Made by a program: the position numbers and the translations under genes
Notes under the pieces: generated by a model
What the model saw: only the letters and a program-made list of their open reading frames with translations
Told to the model about the DNA's origin: nothing
Database searches by the model: none
In this document: piece by piece, positions 22,936 through 36,080 of the stretch
How positions within the stretch are numbered: the first letter of the stretch is position 1
How the letters are laid out: each line of letters starts with the position of its first letter
NCBI GenBank assembly: GCA_019279435.1
Contig: JAAALK010000287.1
Span: 29,016,162-29,080,161, forward strand
Origin: Zizania palustris
Lineage: Eukaryota; Streptophyta; Magnoliopsida; Poales; Poaceae
Reading direction: 5' to 3'
Length of the DNA stretch: 64,000 nt

Positions 22936-23099
22936 CTATAAGTAATGGTTGGAATGAGAAAGGAGCGTCATAATTTCAATGAAGTTAATCCTTTTGCCAT
23001 CAAAGAAATTGGAGTTAGGGTACCTGTCTTGGGCATAGTAAGTCAGCACCTTTCCATTTACATCAGCAAATTCCACAAAACCTTGCCACTTCAAGTATT
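22936..23099 (-). pseudogene. exon-like gene fragment, possibly carried by the Helitron
   Basis: On the minus strand a good acceptor (TTTTCTATACAG) is followed by an open frame of about 54 codons, beginning YLKWQGFVEFADVNGK and continuing VLTYYAQDRYPNSNFFDGKR and INFIEIMTLLSHSNHYL, then TAG. It reads like the last exon of a real protein but I do not recognise the family. No upstream exons were identified. Its place just inside a Helitron-like end suggests capture. Confidence 0.4.
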
Positions 23100-23566
23100 C
23101 TGTATAGAAAAAGGGAAATCAGCATCTGCCTTTGCACGTTGTATATACCTTAAATGACAAAAGATCGTATGAACAATATGAAAAAGACAGAGCAATACTA
23201 TAGTAGGATCACAGAAAGTCTCGGACATCGTACACGTACGTACAGTGGTACCATCGATTTTCATGTGACAGATAATATTGTAATATTTTCTAAGAAGTTT
23301 AGATCTGACTTGCTTCTCATAGAACTAATTTCAAATATGAATATATAGAAAGCAGGGTTTTTTTTGACAGACTATAACATAGAACTTTGATTATTAATTT
23401 CATTAACTATATATCAACTACAAAGTTAACATCATATAAAAAGTAGTAAAAGCACTTAGTTAACTACATAACATGCATAACAGTTGCTAGGTCCAAGCCG
23501 CATCGCAGAGATAGGCGCCGGAACAGAGAAGAACGACGCCGGTTTTTTCACACCGAAGCTCCAGCG

Positions 23567-23737
23567 CCGCTAGGGTTCGTCGGGGGAGGGGATTGGGGGA
23601 GGGGATTTTGATTCTGTCGGAGGAGGGGGATCGTGCTGATTCTGTCGGGCACCGCTAGGGTTCGTCGGGGGAGGGGATTGGGGGAGGGGATTTTGATTCT
23701 GTCGGGGGAGGGGGGATTTTGCTGATTCTGTCGGGTA
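23567..23737. repeat. 85-bp tandem duplication, G-rich
   Basis: CCGCTAGGGTTCGTCGGGGG begins at 23567 and again at 23652. Both copies contain GGGGATTGGGGGAGGGGATT and end with a TGATTCTGTCGG-type segment. The strongly G-biased strand (runs of four to six G) could form quadruplexes. Confidence 0.85.
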
Positions 23738-24327
23738 GGTATGGGGGTAGGATGGGAAATACGTAAAATACGTCAACTGCAAGTGGGCCCGGTTCGCACG
23801 TTAGTGTATAAAATGGCACCAGAGCAGTGACAACCAAATAATAATGGCGTCTAGGCTATTTGCGAAATTTCAGTGGCATTTTTGTCGCAAGGAAGAATAA
23901 CGGTGGCATGAAAGCCATTAACCCCTTTTCTTAGACATTTCGACCGACAGCTAATTCCGAAGAAACACGAGGGGCTTTCTGCAAAAACAAAAGAAGCGAG
24001 GACTGCTGCAAATTTACAGCAAAACCGGAAGACCACTCCGCGAGAAAGCCAACGTGGAGCGCTCCTGGATATTACATCTTGAAGATTATAAAAAAACATA
24101 TATATATATATTATATTATAATAGAGGTAACTAATAATTTTTAAAACTGTATAAAAAATTATATATTTTATATTTTAAATAGCGGTAACTCGTGTATATA
24201 AATATAAATTATGTATTTTTGAATTGAGTGTTTATCTGTCACTATGGTCCCACCAGTCATAGGCTCACCGTTCCGTCTTTCTCTCTCCTGATCAGCTGGC
24301 TTCATCGTCCTCCTCCCTTCCTTCCCG

Positions 24328-25854
24328 ATGGCTTCCCACCGCGTGTTCGTGTACGGGACGCTGATGGCGGAGGAGGTGGTGCGCGTCCTCATCGGCCGCG
24401 CCCCGGCGTCCTCTCCGGCCGTCCTCATCAACCAGTCCGTCCCGTCCACCCGCTCGCCCCGGTTCCTCTCTTCTCGCAAAGAAACCCCTCCCTTGCCGCT
24501 AAATTCTGACCGGCCGCTTTCTTCCGCAGCCAGAGGTTCAGCATCAAGGAGCGCGTTTACCCGGCGATTCTACCGGTCGACGGCAAGGATGTGTCAGGAA
24601 AGGTACTCCCTTTTAAAGGTGTTTCCTGCAGGGTAGGCGGTGCAAAGATTCATGCAGGATGAAATGGAAAGAAAATCACACAGTACGTGCAGAAACTGGG
24701 AAAAAGATTTTATGTTCTGCAGGTTTTCAAGGGCATCACTGACAGGGAGCTCGATGTGCTGGACATATTTGAAGATGAGGAGTATGTAAGGAGAACTGTT
24801 GAGATCACACTAACTGTAAGTCTGTAAACCTATCTGAACTATGCACTACACTCTGATTGCTTACATTACCTGAAATTTCTGCTCCAGTAGTCGGTCATGC
24901 TGTACAGCAAAATTCAATGGAATGTTTAGCAAGACTCAGCTAGCTACACTGATCCTTTTTTAGGCAAACCAGTAAGAGAGGCTCATACTGTGGTTTAATA
25001 TTAAAGGTGAAATCCAAGGACAATAGAAAAGTGATACATAGTAGAAGTGATAGAAATAGAAAGATACTAGGAAGGAATTAGAGCTGGTTGAGCCAGGAGA
25101 ATACATGAGGCCGAGAAGGTTCGAGAAATCTAAATGATTGAAGAAACAATTCAATCTTGAAGAATTCCTTCCAGGTTGTAAGGGTGGCTTGTGCGTTATC
25201 AAAAACAAAGTGATTTCTTAGCTACACTGATCTTCAAGAAGGTGGGGGTGGGGGGGGGGGGGGGGGGATATTCGAGAAGCTTGTTCTTTCGATAATACTG
25301 CCTTGAAGGAGAAATATTGGAGCGGCTTGTTCTTTTGATTATATATGGGTTCAGTAAGAGAAGATGATTTGGGTTTTCAGGATACATCGGAGAAATTACT
25401 CGCCTATGCATACATATGGGGCAATCAGGATGATCCTGACCTCCATGGTGAATGGAACTTTGAGGTGAGGATGTCTCCCATGATTATTTTTTTTGTATTT
25501 CCAAAGGTAAGGCATGACAGTGTACATGATCTGACATGGCAGCTCTTTTGGTTAATTGTGGAGTGCTCAATCAAGAACTGATAGACATTAGTTGACAGTG
25601 TAGTATGTGTACTGACTTACTTATGAGATCTGCTAGTTCATTGTTCTTCTATCTGAAGTTCTGACTTTTTTTTTTGAAGAATATTCTGTTGTCCATTCAT
25701 GATGTGCTCACTACCTATTGAAGCACTGACCTTTTATTCCCATGTAATGTGGTATCTTTAGGAATGGAAAAGGGTGCACTTGGAGGATTATGTCACAATG
25801 ACACAAGAGTTCATGGATGAACTGGAACAGATCGAATCAAAGACTGAGGCTTGA
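24328..25854 (+). CDS. AIG2-like / gamma-glutamylcyclotransferase-fold protein
   Basis: Exons 24328-24434, 24530-24602, 24723-24815, 25381-25464 and 25762-25854 give 149 aa. The first splice joins ...SSPAVLIN to HQRFSIKERVYPAI, as expected for the family. The N-terminal HRVFVYGTLM contains the YGTL motif of the GGCT-like cavity. The acidic segment LDIFEDEEYVRRTVEI holds the Glu usually regarded as the catalytic base, and AYAYIWGNQDDPDLHGEWNFEEW follows. Arabidopsis AIG2 was named as avirulence-induced. Substrates of plant AIG2-like proteins are not settled, so enzymatic activity is inferred from fold only. The gene is intact, cytosolic by lack of any targeting segment, and convergent with the arabinokinase gene. 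Confidence 0.9.
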
Positions 25855-26362
25855 GGCCCAACACTCCTTTCGTCCAGAAGGATTCGATGTATGCGCATTG
25901 TTCAAACAGCTCTCTAATTTGTAAATAAGAAGTTCACACCATTAATTAGTAAACACCATTTCTTTCCTTTCTAGCGTTCTTAAGCTTGAGTTCAACCACA
26001 TATCATTTCTATGCTTTTGGATCTGTCCATTCTGCTTTAGCCACTTAACATGTGAAGCAAATCAATCTTCAGTTCAGAAATTGACTAGCAGAAATTGTGT
26101 CCTTTTTTTCTGTTCATGTTGTACTGCAATGATAAGGTTTCCACCTAATGTGTATGTGTGTATAATACCTATCACTATCAGTGGCATCCACAAGCTCCAT
26201 TGATCTCAATTATTGGGATTAAATACCATCCACCTTGTTCTGCACCGTTCGTATTAATTGTACGGTAACAACGTGATATGTGTTCAATATTTACAGGTCA
26301 CATTCAGGCTCATGTCAAATGCACCTTTGTGTAACCTAAAAAAATACAGCTAAATCTTTCAC
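25855..26362. other. intergenic, convergent 3' ends of AIG2-like gene and ARA1
   Basis: 508 bp containing both 3' UTRs. No repeat or RNA gene recognised. Confidence 0.6.
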
Positions 26363-29300
26363 TTAGGCTGATGGCTGCGTCGATCGTCGTCGAATCTTCA
26401 GGTATCCAAATTTACCAGCACCTGGAGATGATCCTTCAAAAACAACCGGTAGATAGCCAGTAGCAGCTTTATATCTTTTCTGAATCTGCCAACGTAAGAT
26501 AAGTATCATGTTAGCATGTCATCTATGATCTTTATCTACTAGTCTGACTGTGATATGAGTATATGACACACTTGCAATTATGATCATCCATTGTGCATAC
26601 AGTATTAAAAAACAATGTCAAAATTTACCTCAAAAATCTCTTCACTGCTTTTCAGGCAGTTTTTCCCAATGACACAGACTGAGCCCCCAGACCCTCCACC
26701 TGTTATCTTTGCACCAAATAAGCTAGGACCTTCATTTTGTGAGTTCTTCCTGTGCTGGACCTCTTGTACAAGATTAACCAGCCTATCTGTCCCATCAGAA
26801 CCAAGCCCACAGGCATTGTAACTGTAGTGGCACTGCCAGAAAACAAAAGGTCAATGTAGTGACAGGACTGCTGAATTTTGCAAACCAACATGTATTCAGA
26901 CCAAAGGGATCTGTCTCATTTGTTATGCAGATACCTGATACATCAGTTCTCCAAGAGCTGAAAGTTGCTCATCCGTCTTGTCTGCTGTTAACAACGCTTT
27001 TAAGGCCTACAAATTGTCAGAAATGAGGAGATGAATAAGCTCTTCCTTGTGGAGACTGGAGAAACTAAAGTAAATATGGTTCTGAAAACCATGCCACAGC
27101 AGTCATATTACAAGATCTCAGATGGCCCTGACGTCCAGACCTCTAAAAGAAATGTTTTTGAGTCTAAATCTACAAACAATGAAAATAAAGCAGCAAGAGC
27201 AAAACAAGGTGTAGATAATATTGGTTTCAAGATATCAAACCTCAACTCGGAAGTTCTCATATATGGGATGTTTAGTAGGAGCCTTCACACTGTAAGATCG
27301 TTTTGGGTCAACAATTGTTACTGAATCATTGTGGTCTCCATACTTCACCAAAAATGCATCCCCGGTTATGATCTCCGGAATATCTCTCGCGTAAACAGCT
27401 TCATATCTGAAGTATTGCCATAAGAAACCATGAAAAATGGCATACACTATGCAGAGCCATACATTTTTTTCTCTGTCAATAGCAAGGTAATGATACCTAT
27501 GAGGTGGTAGGTTGCATAAATACTCCAGTGAAGCTTCAGATTTCAAAAGATCCACACCATGTTCTTCATATTCATCACAGTTCGTGTCACCTGATTGCGT
27601 AGGAGGAGACGAGGGTAACGATTGCGAAAGAAGGTCGGCTGCGGCACACTTGATCATCTTGCGTCCCATGTAAGTGCCTACCCTCACAGACCCATAATCA
27701 GTTCCACCAACACTGCATGATTCAAATGAGAGTACAGTTAACTCATATGCATCCCTACCATGAATCAGTCTTGAAAGCACAAATGGCAATAGGGAAAGTA
27801 TCTAATTCTACCTATGTCGTATCCCAGAGTCAAGACCCCAAAATCGAATATGAGTTGGGATGCTAACTAGCTCTTTCACTTCAGCAGGCTGCAGAAAATT
27901 TTGATCAATTGATTATAGACAAAAGCAAAAAAAAAAAAAGTTGGACTACATGATTTGACTGTCCGGGAGCTACTGCTCACAGGAGGCAATACACTTACTA
28001 ACCTGACAAACCATTGCAAGAAGTTTGTTAGCTTCTCCACAGGCAGAGGTCATTTGATCCATTACCCCACAAGGGGCCCCAACAATGTGATTCTCAACCT
28101 GCACAGTTTAAAGCTACCAAGAGTTGATATATCATTGTATTCACACACTCAAATGAGAGTGGAAAAAAAATCGACTTTTGTATAATATTTTAGTTAATAC
28201 TTCACCTTTTGACAGAGTATAGCAAGATCCCTTGGGGTAATATTTAAGCCTACAGGCAAGAAAAGAACATGAATGATGTCATTTAGCATGTCCAGTTACT
28301 GACATTATAATACATAGCTATCTAACTCAATCTACTTACCGTATGCGGCAGCAATAGCAGACATACTGGCAACTTCCACTGATGCAGAAGAGGAAACACC
28401 TTTACCTTCTGGGACAGACGAAGAAACCTGAGGATTCAAACAAAGATATCATAAATGACCCATACATATATTTACAGTTACAAGACCTGATCGATTACCA
28501 TATTGAGGGGATAGAATGTGAAAAGTTCTTTTCTTGTTTGTTATTAAGAAACAATGTTACTTTCTGACTAACTCTAAAGAGTAATTCTATCTCCACAATT
28601 GTACATAAATTGTGATACCATTTTGATATAAAATAGCGGAAAGGATCGATGCTCACCAGAATGCTCATGCTGTCTGTGAAGCTGGCACCTAGCTCAGTCA
28701 TCAACACAAGGATTGTTCCAGCAACATAGGCAGCCCATCTGAAACCAGACAGTTTTACCAAACATGAATACACATGACAAATTATTGTTCTTATAGAGGA
28801 AAATAAACACTATTTCTTACTTTTGGGATGGGTCCTGACAGAAATATTCCCTGGCTTTATCATAGGATATTGGTTTGTCACCATCCATAAAATCAGACAG
28901 ATCCATATCAAAGGTTGGTGCACGATTACTCAATTCAGAACCAAATGATACCTGTGCAAACATATTTAGAAAGAAAACCCAGTTGTCAAAATGAGCAGCG
29001 AAGCATCCAGCATGCAGCTAAATGTATGGTGCAATTCCTTGGTTACACAATGAACTATTAAGGGAGTGATAGGTAAAGAACTTCTAAGAATGCACAAAAT
29101 TGAAAGAAAGAAAGAAAATTATGATGAACAGCATACAATTTGTAACAGTGGCACTGCTCCTCCATTTGCTAGTTGCCTAGCCTGTGTATGCTTCCATAGA
29201 TTCTGCTTGCTAGGGCTACTTCTTTGAACAGCAACATGACAGGCCTCTCGAATGGGCATCTGGTAATTAGGACCATCTCAATGTCAACCACACGTGTCAA

Positions 29301-32300
29301 AATAAATTATCACTTTATATTGAGAATGTATGAAATCAATTCTATAACATAATAATTTACTAAGAAAAATAGTATGCAGAGTTGCAGACAATATTATGTA
29401 ACATTCTAGGTTCCTATGAGGCAAACAATCCTAGGAGCAATCAAATAAATCTTTTCAGGGAAAAAGGATCAGAGCTAAATAAAGTATTCAAATATTGCTA
29501 GGAGATCTCAAACTGTCTTATAAAAGATTAGTAAGCCATCGAATTATTCATCCAACTAATAATAATTCATCCAACTAATAATAATTAGAAGAAACAAGTT
29601 TCCAGGTATATGTCAATGTACAATGCCACAATGCACTCAGAAGGAATCCCATGTGTATGGAAAGGATCTTCAATGGCATCAAAGAAGATACAGGGAAACT
29701 GGGAAAGTACAGAGACACTAAAAAACAGGGTTAATGCAAAATGCAGGAATCTTGGCTCTTGCATTTGAAATTACTTAGTCTTGGCTCTTGCATTTGAAAT
29801 TACCTGTAATACAAGACTTCCTGAATAATCTGCGATACCACCCATGACGTCTAATCGTCCAGGTGCTCTTGCAACAAATATTTCCTCCTGCAACAAAACA
29901 AATCATTTGATTAGTAATGCACATGGATCTCATTCAAAAAGAATTTCTTCCCTTGTGACAGAACAACAATTTATCAAACAACATCGAATGCATTTCATCT
30001 CATGCGGTTGTAATTTTGTGGATTCATCCTGTGGTACACATGGTATTATGGTAACATAATTCCGGAAAAGGATATGATAAAGAATCTAGTACCTCCCAAT
30101 CAAAGAGTACGGAAGCGGCAACCCTCTCTCGGGATTGCTTCTCAGGGCTCCTTGGATCACTTCCAACAAGTCCTGATAAACTCGTCAAAAATGCCATTGT
30201 ATCAGTTAATCCTTGCATGTCTCCATGGAGTATCTCAAAGTCCTCAAAAGACCTGACACCAAAACAAATTATATGAATGAGGACATGATAAAGTACACTA
30301 TTGGAGAATCTACAGGTTATCATGAGGGGAAAGAAAGGATACACAAACTTACGACTCAACACTTCCATTAACTTCATGTTCATGATATGTTGGTGCCGGA
30401 CGAACACCAGTTTCTTTCTCAGAAAGAGAATACCAGTCAGGAATGCTTATATCTCTCCCTGGAGACCTTTGTAGTTGATAGCCTAGCACTATGGCATCAC
30501 GCAAACGTCTTGCTCCGCTCAACTGTAATTGTGCAGTAGTGCCAAATGATTAAGGCTGGAAATTACAAATCTTGCTTGTAACTCTAGAAGTTCATAGGTC
30601 TGAAAGCTCCAAAGTAGCAAACAGATCCTCTATTTGAATTGGGAGTTACCATGTGGTGAACAGTTCCATCAAACTTTTTTTATTCTTGTGCAAAAGAATT
30701 GTTTTAAACTTCCATGGTGAAGTGCTTTTAATGAGTACACGAAAAGCAAAATACGATAATATTCTTCTTGTGTTTGACACTTTGACATCACTTTATATGT
30801 ATAGTGTGAAAAGCCCAGCGAAAAATGTACAGTGAAAGCAACAAAGCTTATGTACAATACTATATACAGATAACTAGAGATATCAAAAGACCCACTTGAT
30901 CTGAAAGTTACAAGGTACAACTGAACAGTAGAATTAAGCTCGCTGATAATAGTCAACACTGTGTGCAGTAACTCACCTTGCCAGAAATATACTTCTTGCC
31001 AGAAGCAGTGTCCTGGAGGATATGTGCAGCCACCTGAACAAATAATTATTAGCTTATCTACAAAATGCTATTGTAATTGCATCTGGTTTAAGGAAAACAT
31101 GGTGTATTGAGGTGCCTCTTCCTGACTTATTGGAATAACTGATTCTGCATACCACTTAAATTCTTCTGGTTATTATGATATTTCAGAAAAAAACTCTGTT
31201 CTGAATAAATGAAATCCACAGAATGATTATTAGCTTGAGTTTCCACAAGACTCACAGGTTCATATCTGGGAACTGTAAGGAGATTACCTGACCACCATTT
31301 ATTGGATGATCATAGCAGGGTTGAAGTGTTACAGCACGTCGCAGATAAGGTTTCCAATGTCCAGTAAGTAAATCCCTCCGTATCATCTCAATGCCGCATT
31401 GATAATGCTATTTTGGGGGAACAAAAGACAATACATAACAGACATAAGGTACTTCCCTATAGATATGAGCCTATGAATTCTTAAAATATAAAGATGCTCT
31501 GAAATGTTTCAACCTCAAGCATGTTCCTCAAAAATGGCTCTTCATTGAAATAATCTCTACGAACAAATACAAAAGGAAGCTTATACGCTAAAGCTTCGCT
31601 CACAGTGCCATATCCGATTTTCCCTACATGACAACCATCAGAATTGTTACATGTGGGTTAGAAAAGAAAAAAGACAGTAAATAACCCTTTAGGCCATAAC
31701 ATCAGAGAATATAACATTGTATTTACCAAGCATACAGTCAGATGCTGCCATTAAATCAGGTGTATAGGCATCCTTTGCAAGCTTAATGAAGTTTGGAGGA
31801 AGCTCTTCAGTTTCAGATGCACCACATACCTTTTAAAAAATAACATTTAGACATCAATGTTGGTCAGATATTAGAGAGAGAGAGAGGTCACTGTTGTCAA
31901 ACAAAATATACCAAACAGAGCCAACCATCAGGCAGCCACTCTTTCTTCAGTTTCCATCCTGCCGGCTGAAGAGGAAAAATATCACCATCACAATGGCATT
32001 AATATTTAGTTGCGGCAAAAACAATAAATCACAAGAGAGCAAACCAGTAACTTTTTAAGATGAATGACAGATACAATAAGAGGAAAGATGTGCTTTTACC
32101 TAAGCATCATGTTCATTTATCCCTTGCTTAGATTTAATAAGGCTAAAAAGAACAATGTCGGCAAAATGTGCCTGATCTATAAATTTGTATTGCAACTGCC
32201 AATTGAATCGTGCAAGCCTAAACTGGTCTAAAAGGACAGATTAATTCTTCAGAAATGTACAGGTAATGAAATCAGTTAAATTACAAAATAGAGCATCTAG

Positions 32301-34214
32301 ACATAAGAAAAGATATTCAGGCTATTTAATGGTTCACCTGTCCTCCAAAGTTGAAAATGACCATCTTAACATCATCTGCAATTCCAAGTTCCTTCCTCAC
32401 CTGATATATTTGGATTTTTTAAGCAAGTAGAAACTAAGAATATGGATTGAGTTTTCAGAGCAAACATTGTCCAGCAGAGCTGTACAAACCTCAGATCTAG
32501 ATTTATGCAACCTTCTCACCACAAGAGGAACATCAATGACATCACGGAAAGCAGGCACTGCAGAGGATAGAATTATTCACATTCAGAGAGAACTTCAAAC
32601 AAGGATACATGATCTTGGGATATATTATCATTCAGATATGCAGACGCACTAGGGCAGTATCCAGGAAGTCGTAGTAAGAATTCGCAGTGCGAGTAATCTT
32701 CTGCTATCTGCAGTTATTGCCAAGATAAATGCATGGTTATTGAGTAGACACAATTAGTCTCAACATGCATATGTAAACAATGAGGATTACAATATTACAG
32801 ACTACAGAGAACTGTTTTCTCAACAAAGTAAAAGGAAATTTGGCTGTAGTCTTTAGGTGTTTGTCAGAATTTAGTAGTCAACATTAGCGAACCACTTAGC
32901 TAATGGAGTTAAGAAAATTTTGCACCAAATTAAGGAAAGGAAAAAAATCACCTGCCACACAATTGAGCGATGATGATGACCAGCTGCTACAACATACTCT
33001 GAATAAATGAAGTCCCAGCTGCAAATAGAAGATGGAAATGAAAGATTGTGCTATTTCCATGTGTCCACAGCTGTCAAATAAAATTTTGTGCAAAATTCTT
33101 CTAAAGTTGGAAAATTAAATCTATACTAGTCAATTTCAGGTAAAATTAAATATTAGCATCACTCCGAGCTGCAGATTTCTTGTGTGTACAGAACTTGATT
33201 ACATCAGGAAATATTTCATTAGGAGTGCAAAACAGATAAAAGTTAGGTCACTGTAGCAACTATGATTGAACACAAGTATGACATACCAAACAGAATTCTA
33301 AACTTTTTGACACCTAGACTGAAGCAAGTGCAGAAAACACTGACCTGAAATTCGTAACACACACCGAACGAATGCCAGCATCTGCAGCCGCCCTGCACGC
33401 CACAGGAACGACATCTGAAACCTGACCAAGACCAACATCAACACCACATTTACTTCAGATGCTGTTGTGATTCAGAGGAGAGTGACACGGTTTTGCATCT
33501 TGAGAAAAAAAGTACCACTAAATCGGCTTTGATCGAGTTCAGCCACTCCACTTCTGTTCTCAGAATCGACTCCCGGGGCACCACGGCCGTCTCATGATAC
33601 TGCATTCCGCACCGCTCGATCAGCCACAAAACCACAGGTAAAACACAGCAAGGTTGGAATTTGCAGTAGCCAGTATCAGGTCGTAGAGTGGAGAAGTAGC
33701 TGCCTAGCTGGTGGTTCACGAACCTTCTCGAGGGAGGCGAGTCGGTCGACGGTGAGGGCGTCGGCCTGGACGGCGCCGCAGTCGAGCAGCACCTTGCGGA
33801 TGTGGAGGTTGGGCGACTTGATCTCCGTTGTGAAGACGAACTCCGGCGCGCCGGTGACCACGTGCACGTCGTGCCCCGCCGCGATCAGATGCCTCACCAC
33901 CTGCAAAACCAAATTGCATATATAATTCGCCACTCTAACGATGCAACAGACGAACAACTGAACAGATGTAAATTCGGCCAAAAATCATTTTTTTTACGGA
34001 ACGACGATCAGTCCCAGACCGCCAGGAAACAAAATCAAATCCCCCTCCACCTCCAGAAACCACGAACAAGGAGAGAAGGAGCTGGGTATCTGCGTGGAGA
34101 CCTCGAGCGCGCGGGTGGCGTGGCCGAAGCCGTGACCAGTGATGTAGTAGGCGAAGACCAGATGCTGCGGCGGCACCGACACCGCCGCCTCCACGCCGCC
34201 TCCAAGAATCCTCA

Positions 34215-34215
<1 letters not shown>
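26363..34215 (-). CDS. ARA1: L-arabinokinase (glycosyltransferase-like plus GHMP kinase)
   Basis: The product phosphorylates free L-arabinose to L-arabinose-1-phosphate in the cell-wall sugar salvage pathway. Twenty-eight exons, from 34215-34102 and 33900-33724 down to 26832-26629 and 26485-26363, sum to 2,988 nt (995 aa), close to the Arabidopsis length. The N-terminal half is glycosyltransferase-like, starting HLVFAYYITGHGFGHATRAL and including VIFNFGGQPAGWKLKKEWLP and KIGYGTVSEALAYKLPFVF. The C-terminal GHMP kinase has its three motifs: GRLDVMGGIADYSGSLVL (about 504-521), the phosphate loop PEGKGVSSSASVEVA (from about 640) and AKITGGGSGG (about 928-937). All introns examined are GT-AG; several acceptors are AAG. 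It is intact. A TATA-like ATATAAG and a (GA)n leader precede the start. Confidence 0.96.
29750..29803. repeat. 29-bp tandem duplication spanning an ARA1 splice donor region
   Basis: TCTTGGCTCTTGCATTTGAA followed by ATTAC occurs at 29750 and again at 29779. On the minus strand the second copy begins with the GTAATTTC donor that follows exon 16 (29887-29804), so the first copy reproduces the same donor-like sequence 29 nt into the intron. Confidence 0.9.

Positions 34216-34216
<1 letters not shown>

Positions 34217-34269
<53 letters not shown>
34217..34269. repeat. (CT)n microsatellite in the ARA1 5' leader
   Basis: About 25 CT repeats, (GA)n on the coding strand, end within a few bases of the ARA1 ATG (34215). 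GA-rich leaders are common in grass genes, and the length is likely to vary between accessions. Confidence 0.95.
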
Positions 34270-34273
<4 letters not shown>

Positions 34274-34298
34274 TCCTAAATCAATCTCCCGTGCTTCC

Positions 34299-34310
34299 TC
34301 TTATATGAGT
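34299..34310 (-). promoter_or_regulatory. candidate ARA1 TATA box
   Basis: On the minus strand CTCATATAAGAGG lies about 90 bp upstream of the ATG, just before the (GA)n leader, as expected for a TATA box. Support is positional only. Confidence 0.5.
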
Positions 34311-36080
34311 CAGCCATAAATCTGGGAATTGGGATGCAACTTCAGGGATGGTTAGGTTTATCCGAACGAATTGTCACGCCGGCTTTAACGCCGGATTGGT
34401 TGCAAGAGCAGATAGAAGAAGCAACAGCGATGCAGCTTGGATTCATGTATATCCATGATTCAATATAAGCAGGAGATTACGGGAGACCATTTTCATAGTC
34501 CAATTCCTATCATAAATTGACAATTTTGCAAAGGTTGCATCATGTCATGTATAAGGCGAAAATCAGTGTAATCGTGCAATTCCTGCAATTATATGATCTG
34601 GTACATCCAATCAAGATTCAATGATTACATATAAAAAAAGTAAAAAAATACTATGTTTTATATGTAATCGTTGGATCTTGATGGGATACACCAGATCGCA
34701 CGATTACAGATTGCACAGAATATTTCCCCACGTATAAGTTGGTGAAATTTGCTCTTTTAGTCCCATACGAGTGTATAACATGTGGCCCTTAGACCCAGTT
34801 ATCAAACATAAAGGACGTAACAAAAAAGTAAACACCGCTTAACTTTGTGGCATAAGAGCAAATATTCTTTTTGCAAAGTTAGCAAGAAACAAAAATCCAA
34901 TGGTGACGAAGACAACGACAAATAGAGAAAATATAGGTACTAAACTTTATAAACTAATTTTAAATATAAAATATGCAAATATTAGCCTTAAAAATTAGAA
35001 TAGTATACGAGACTTTTGTTTCCTACGGCTCCCAAGTGATAAAAGAAAAGAAAACTCCTCTAAACATTGATTTGCTTTCTTGAATTCCACGTTCCAAAAA
35101 CCCTAAAATAAAATATACTTAAGTCAGAGTAATACAAACCAATATCATATTGCATTATTAGCATTCGATAGATCCAATCAGAGATAAATATATTATGTCA
35201 TATAAAATTTGTCTTTTGGCTCTACTATCTAACGTCAGACTATTCTATAAAATATGCCAAACATAATATGGCATTATGCTATTTTTTTAAAATAGGTCAT
35301 GGACCCGATATTGTTTGAAGATTATGAGATGTGTCCCAAAGAAATCACTAAATACTAGTCTCGTCTGAGTACATTTAACATTGAAGTTTTAACGAGATTT
35401 AGCGATAGCTAACCAAACATTATGCTATTATCACTAGATAAAGTTATTATTTTTCAATACATGTGAGATATAAAATCTCTAGTATTTTGAGCCCTGCTAC
35501 TTAAGAGCATATTAACGAGTATTTTTAAAATTTGATTCTCTGTATAACATTTTGAGATTTTTTTAGATGTAAATCAATTTAAATGGAATTCTCTCCGATC
35601 TCAGAATACTTTTTTTTATAAGTAGAAAATGAAAAGATTAATTTAAAGTATCTATTTGAATTTATTTTTTCATTATAATTTCGAAAATTTATATAAAAAA
35701 TAGCTGTTTATAGCCTCTCAGTGATACCACAGTTCTTATTGGAATCCCGGCCCATATGGATGGGCCACATTGAGGCCCCACCTGTCATTGACTGAGGAGC
35801 GGTTCCACGTAGCTTTTCTAGAACCATCTACTCAGCGCGAAGCAAACCACAGAGGTACAGAAGTCCGGCAACCACCACAGAGCGACGAAACCCTTCTTCG
35901 GCAAGATCCCGCGAAAACCCCCCGCCCCCGCGCCGGCTTCCCGATCGCTGCGCTCCAGATCCCAATCCCGGCATCCTGCCCCTCGATTCGAGCGGTGCTC
36001 GCGGGGAACCGGCGGGGTTGGAGGCCGATTTCTTTCGGGGGAGGGGAGGGGAGGGGAGGTGAGGGGTTGCGCACCGGGGG
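34311..36080. other. intergenic, divergent promoters of ARA1 and the next gene
   Basis: Contains hAT-like MITE copy B (34556-34728) and about 1 kb of AT-rich DNA without recognisable genes. The GC-rich 5' leader of the 36081 gene starts near 35870. Confidence 0.55.
34556..34728. mobile_element. hAT-like palindromic MITE, copy B
   Basis: It shares with copy A (1666-1820) the inverted halves ACATCCAATCAAGAT... and ...ATCTTGATGGGATACACCAGATCGCACGATTACAGATTGCA, read with a few changes, and the ATATTTCCC end. The left end is mutated (GCGAAAAT). Flanks TGTATAAG and CGTATAAG match at 7 of 8 positions, consistent with an old 8-bp target duplication. Confidence 0.75.

Larger units (their letters stand above)
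22148..24327. other. intergenic region with Helitron-like end, gene fragment and tandem repeat
   Basis: It holds a Helitron-like 3' end (22191), a minus-strand exon-like fragment (22936-23099), an 85-bp tandem duplication (23567-23737) and an AT-rich block with (TA)n near 24100. The promoter of the AIG2-like gene should lie in the last few hundred bases. No complete gene was seen. Confidence 0.6.
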
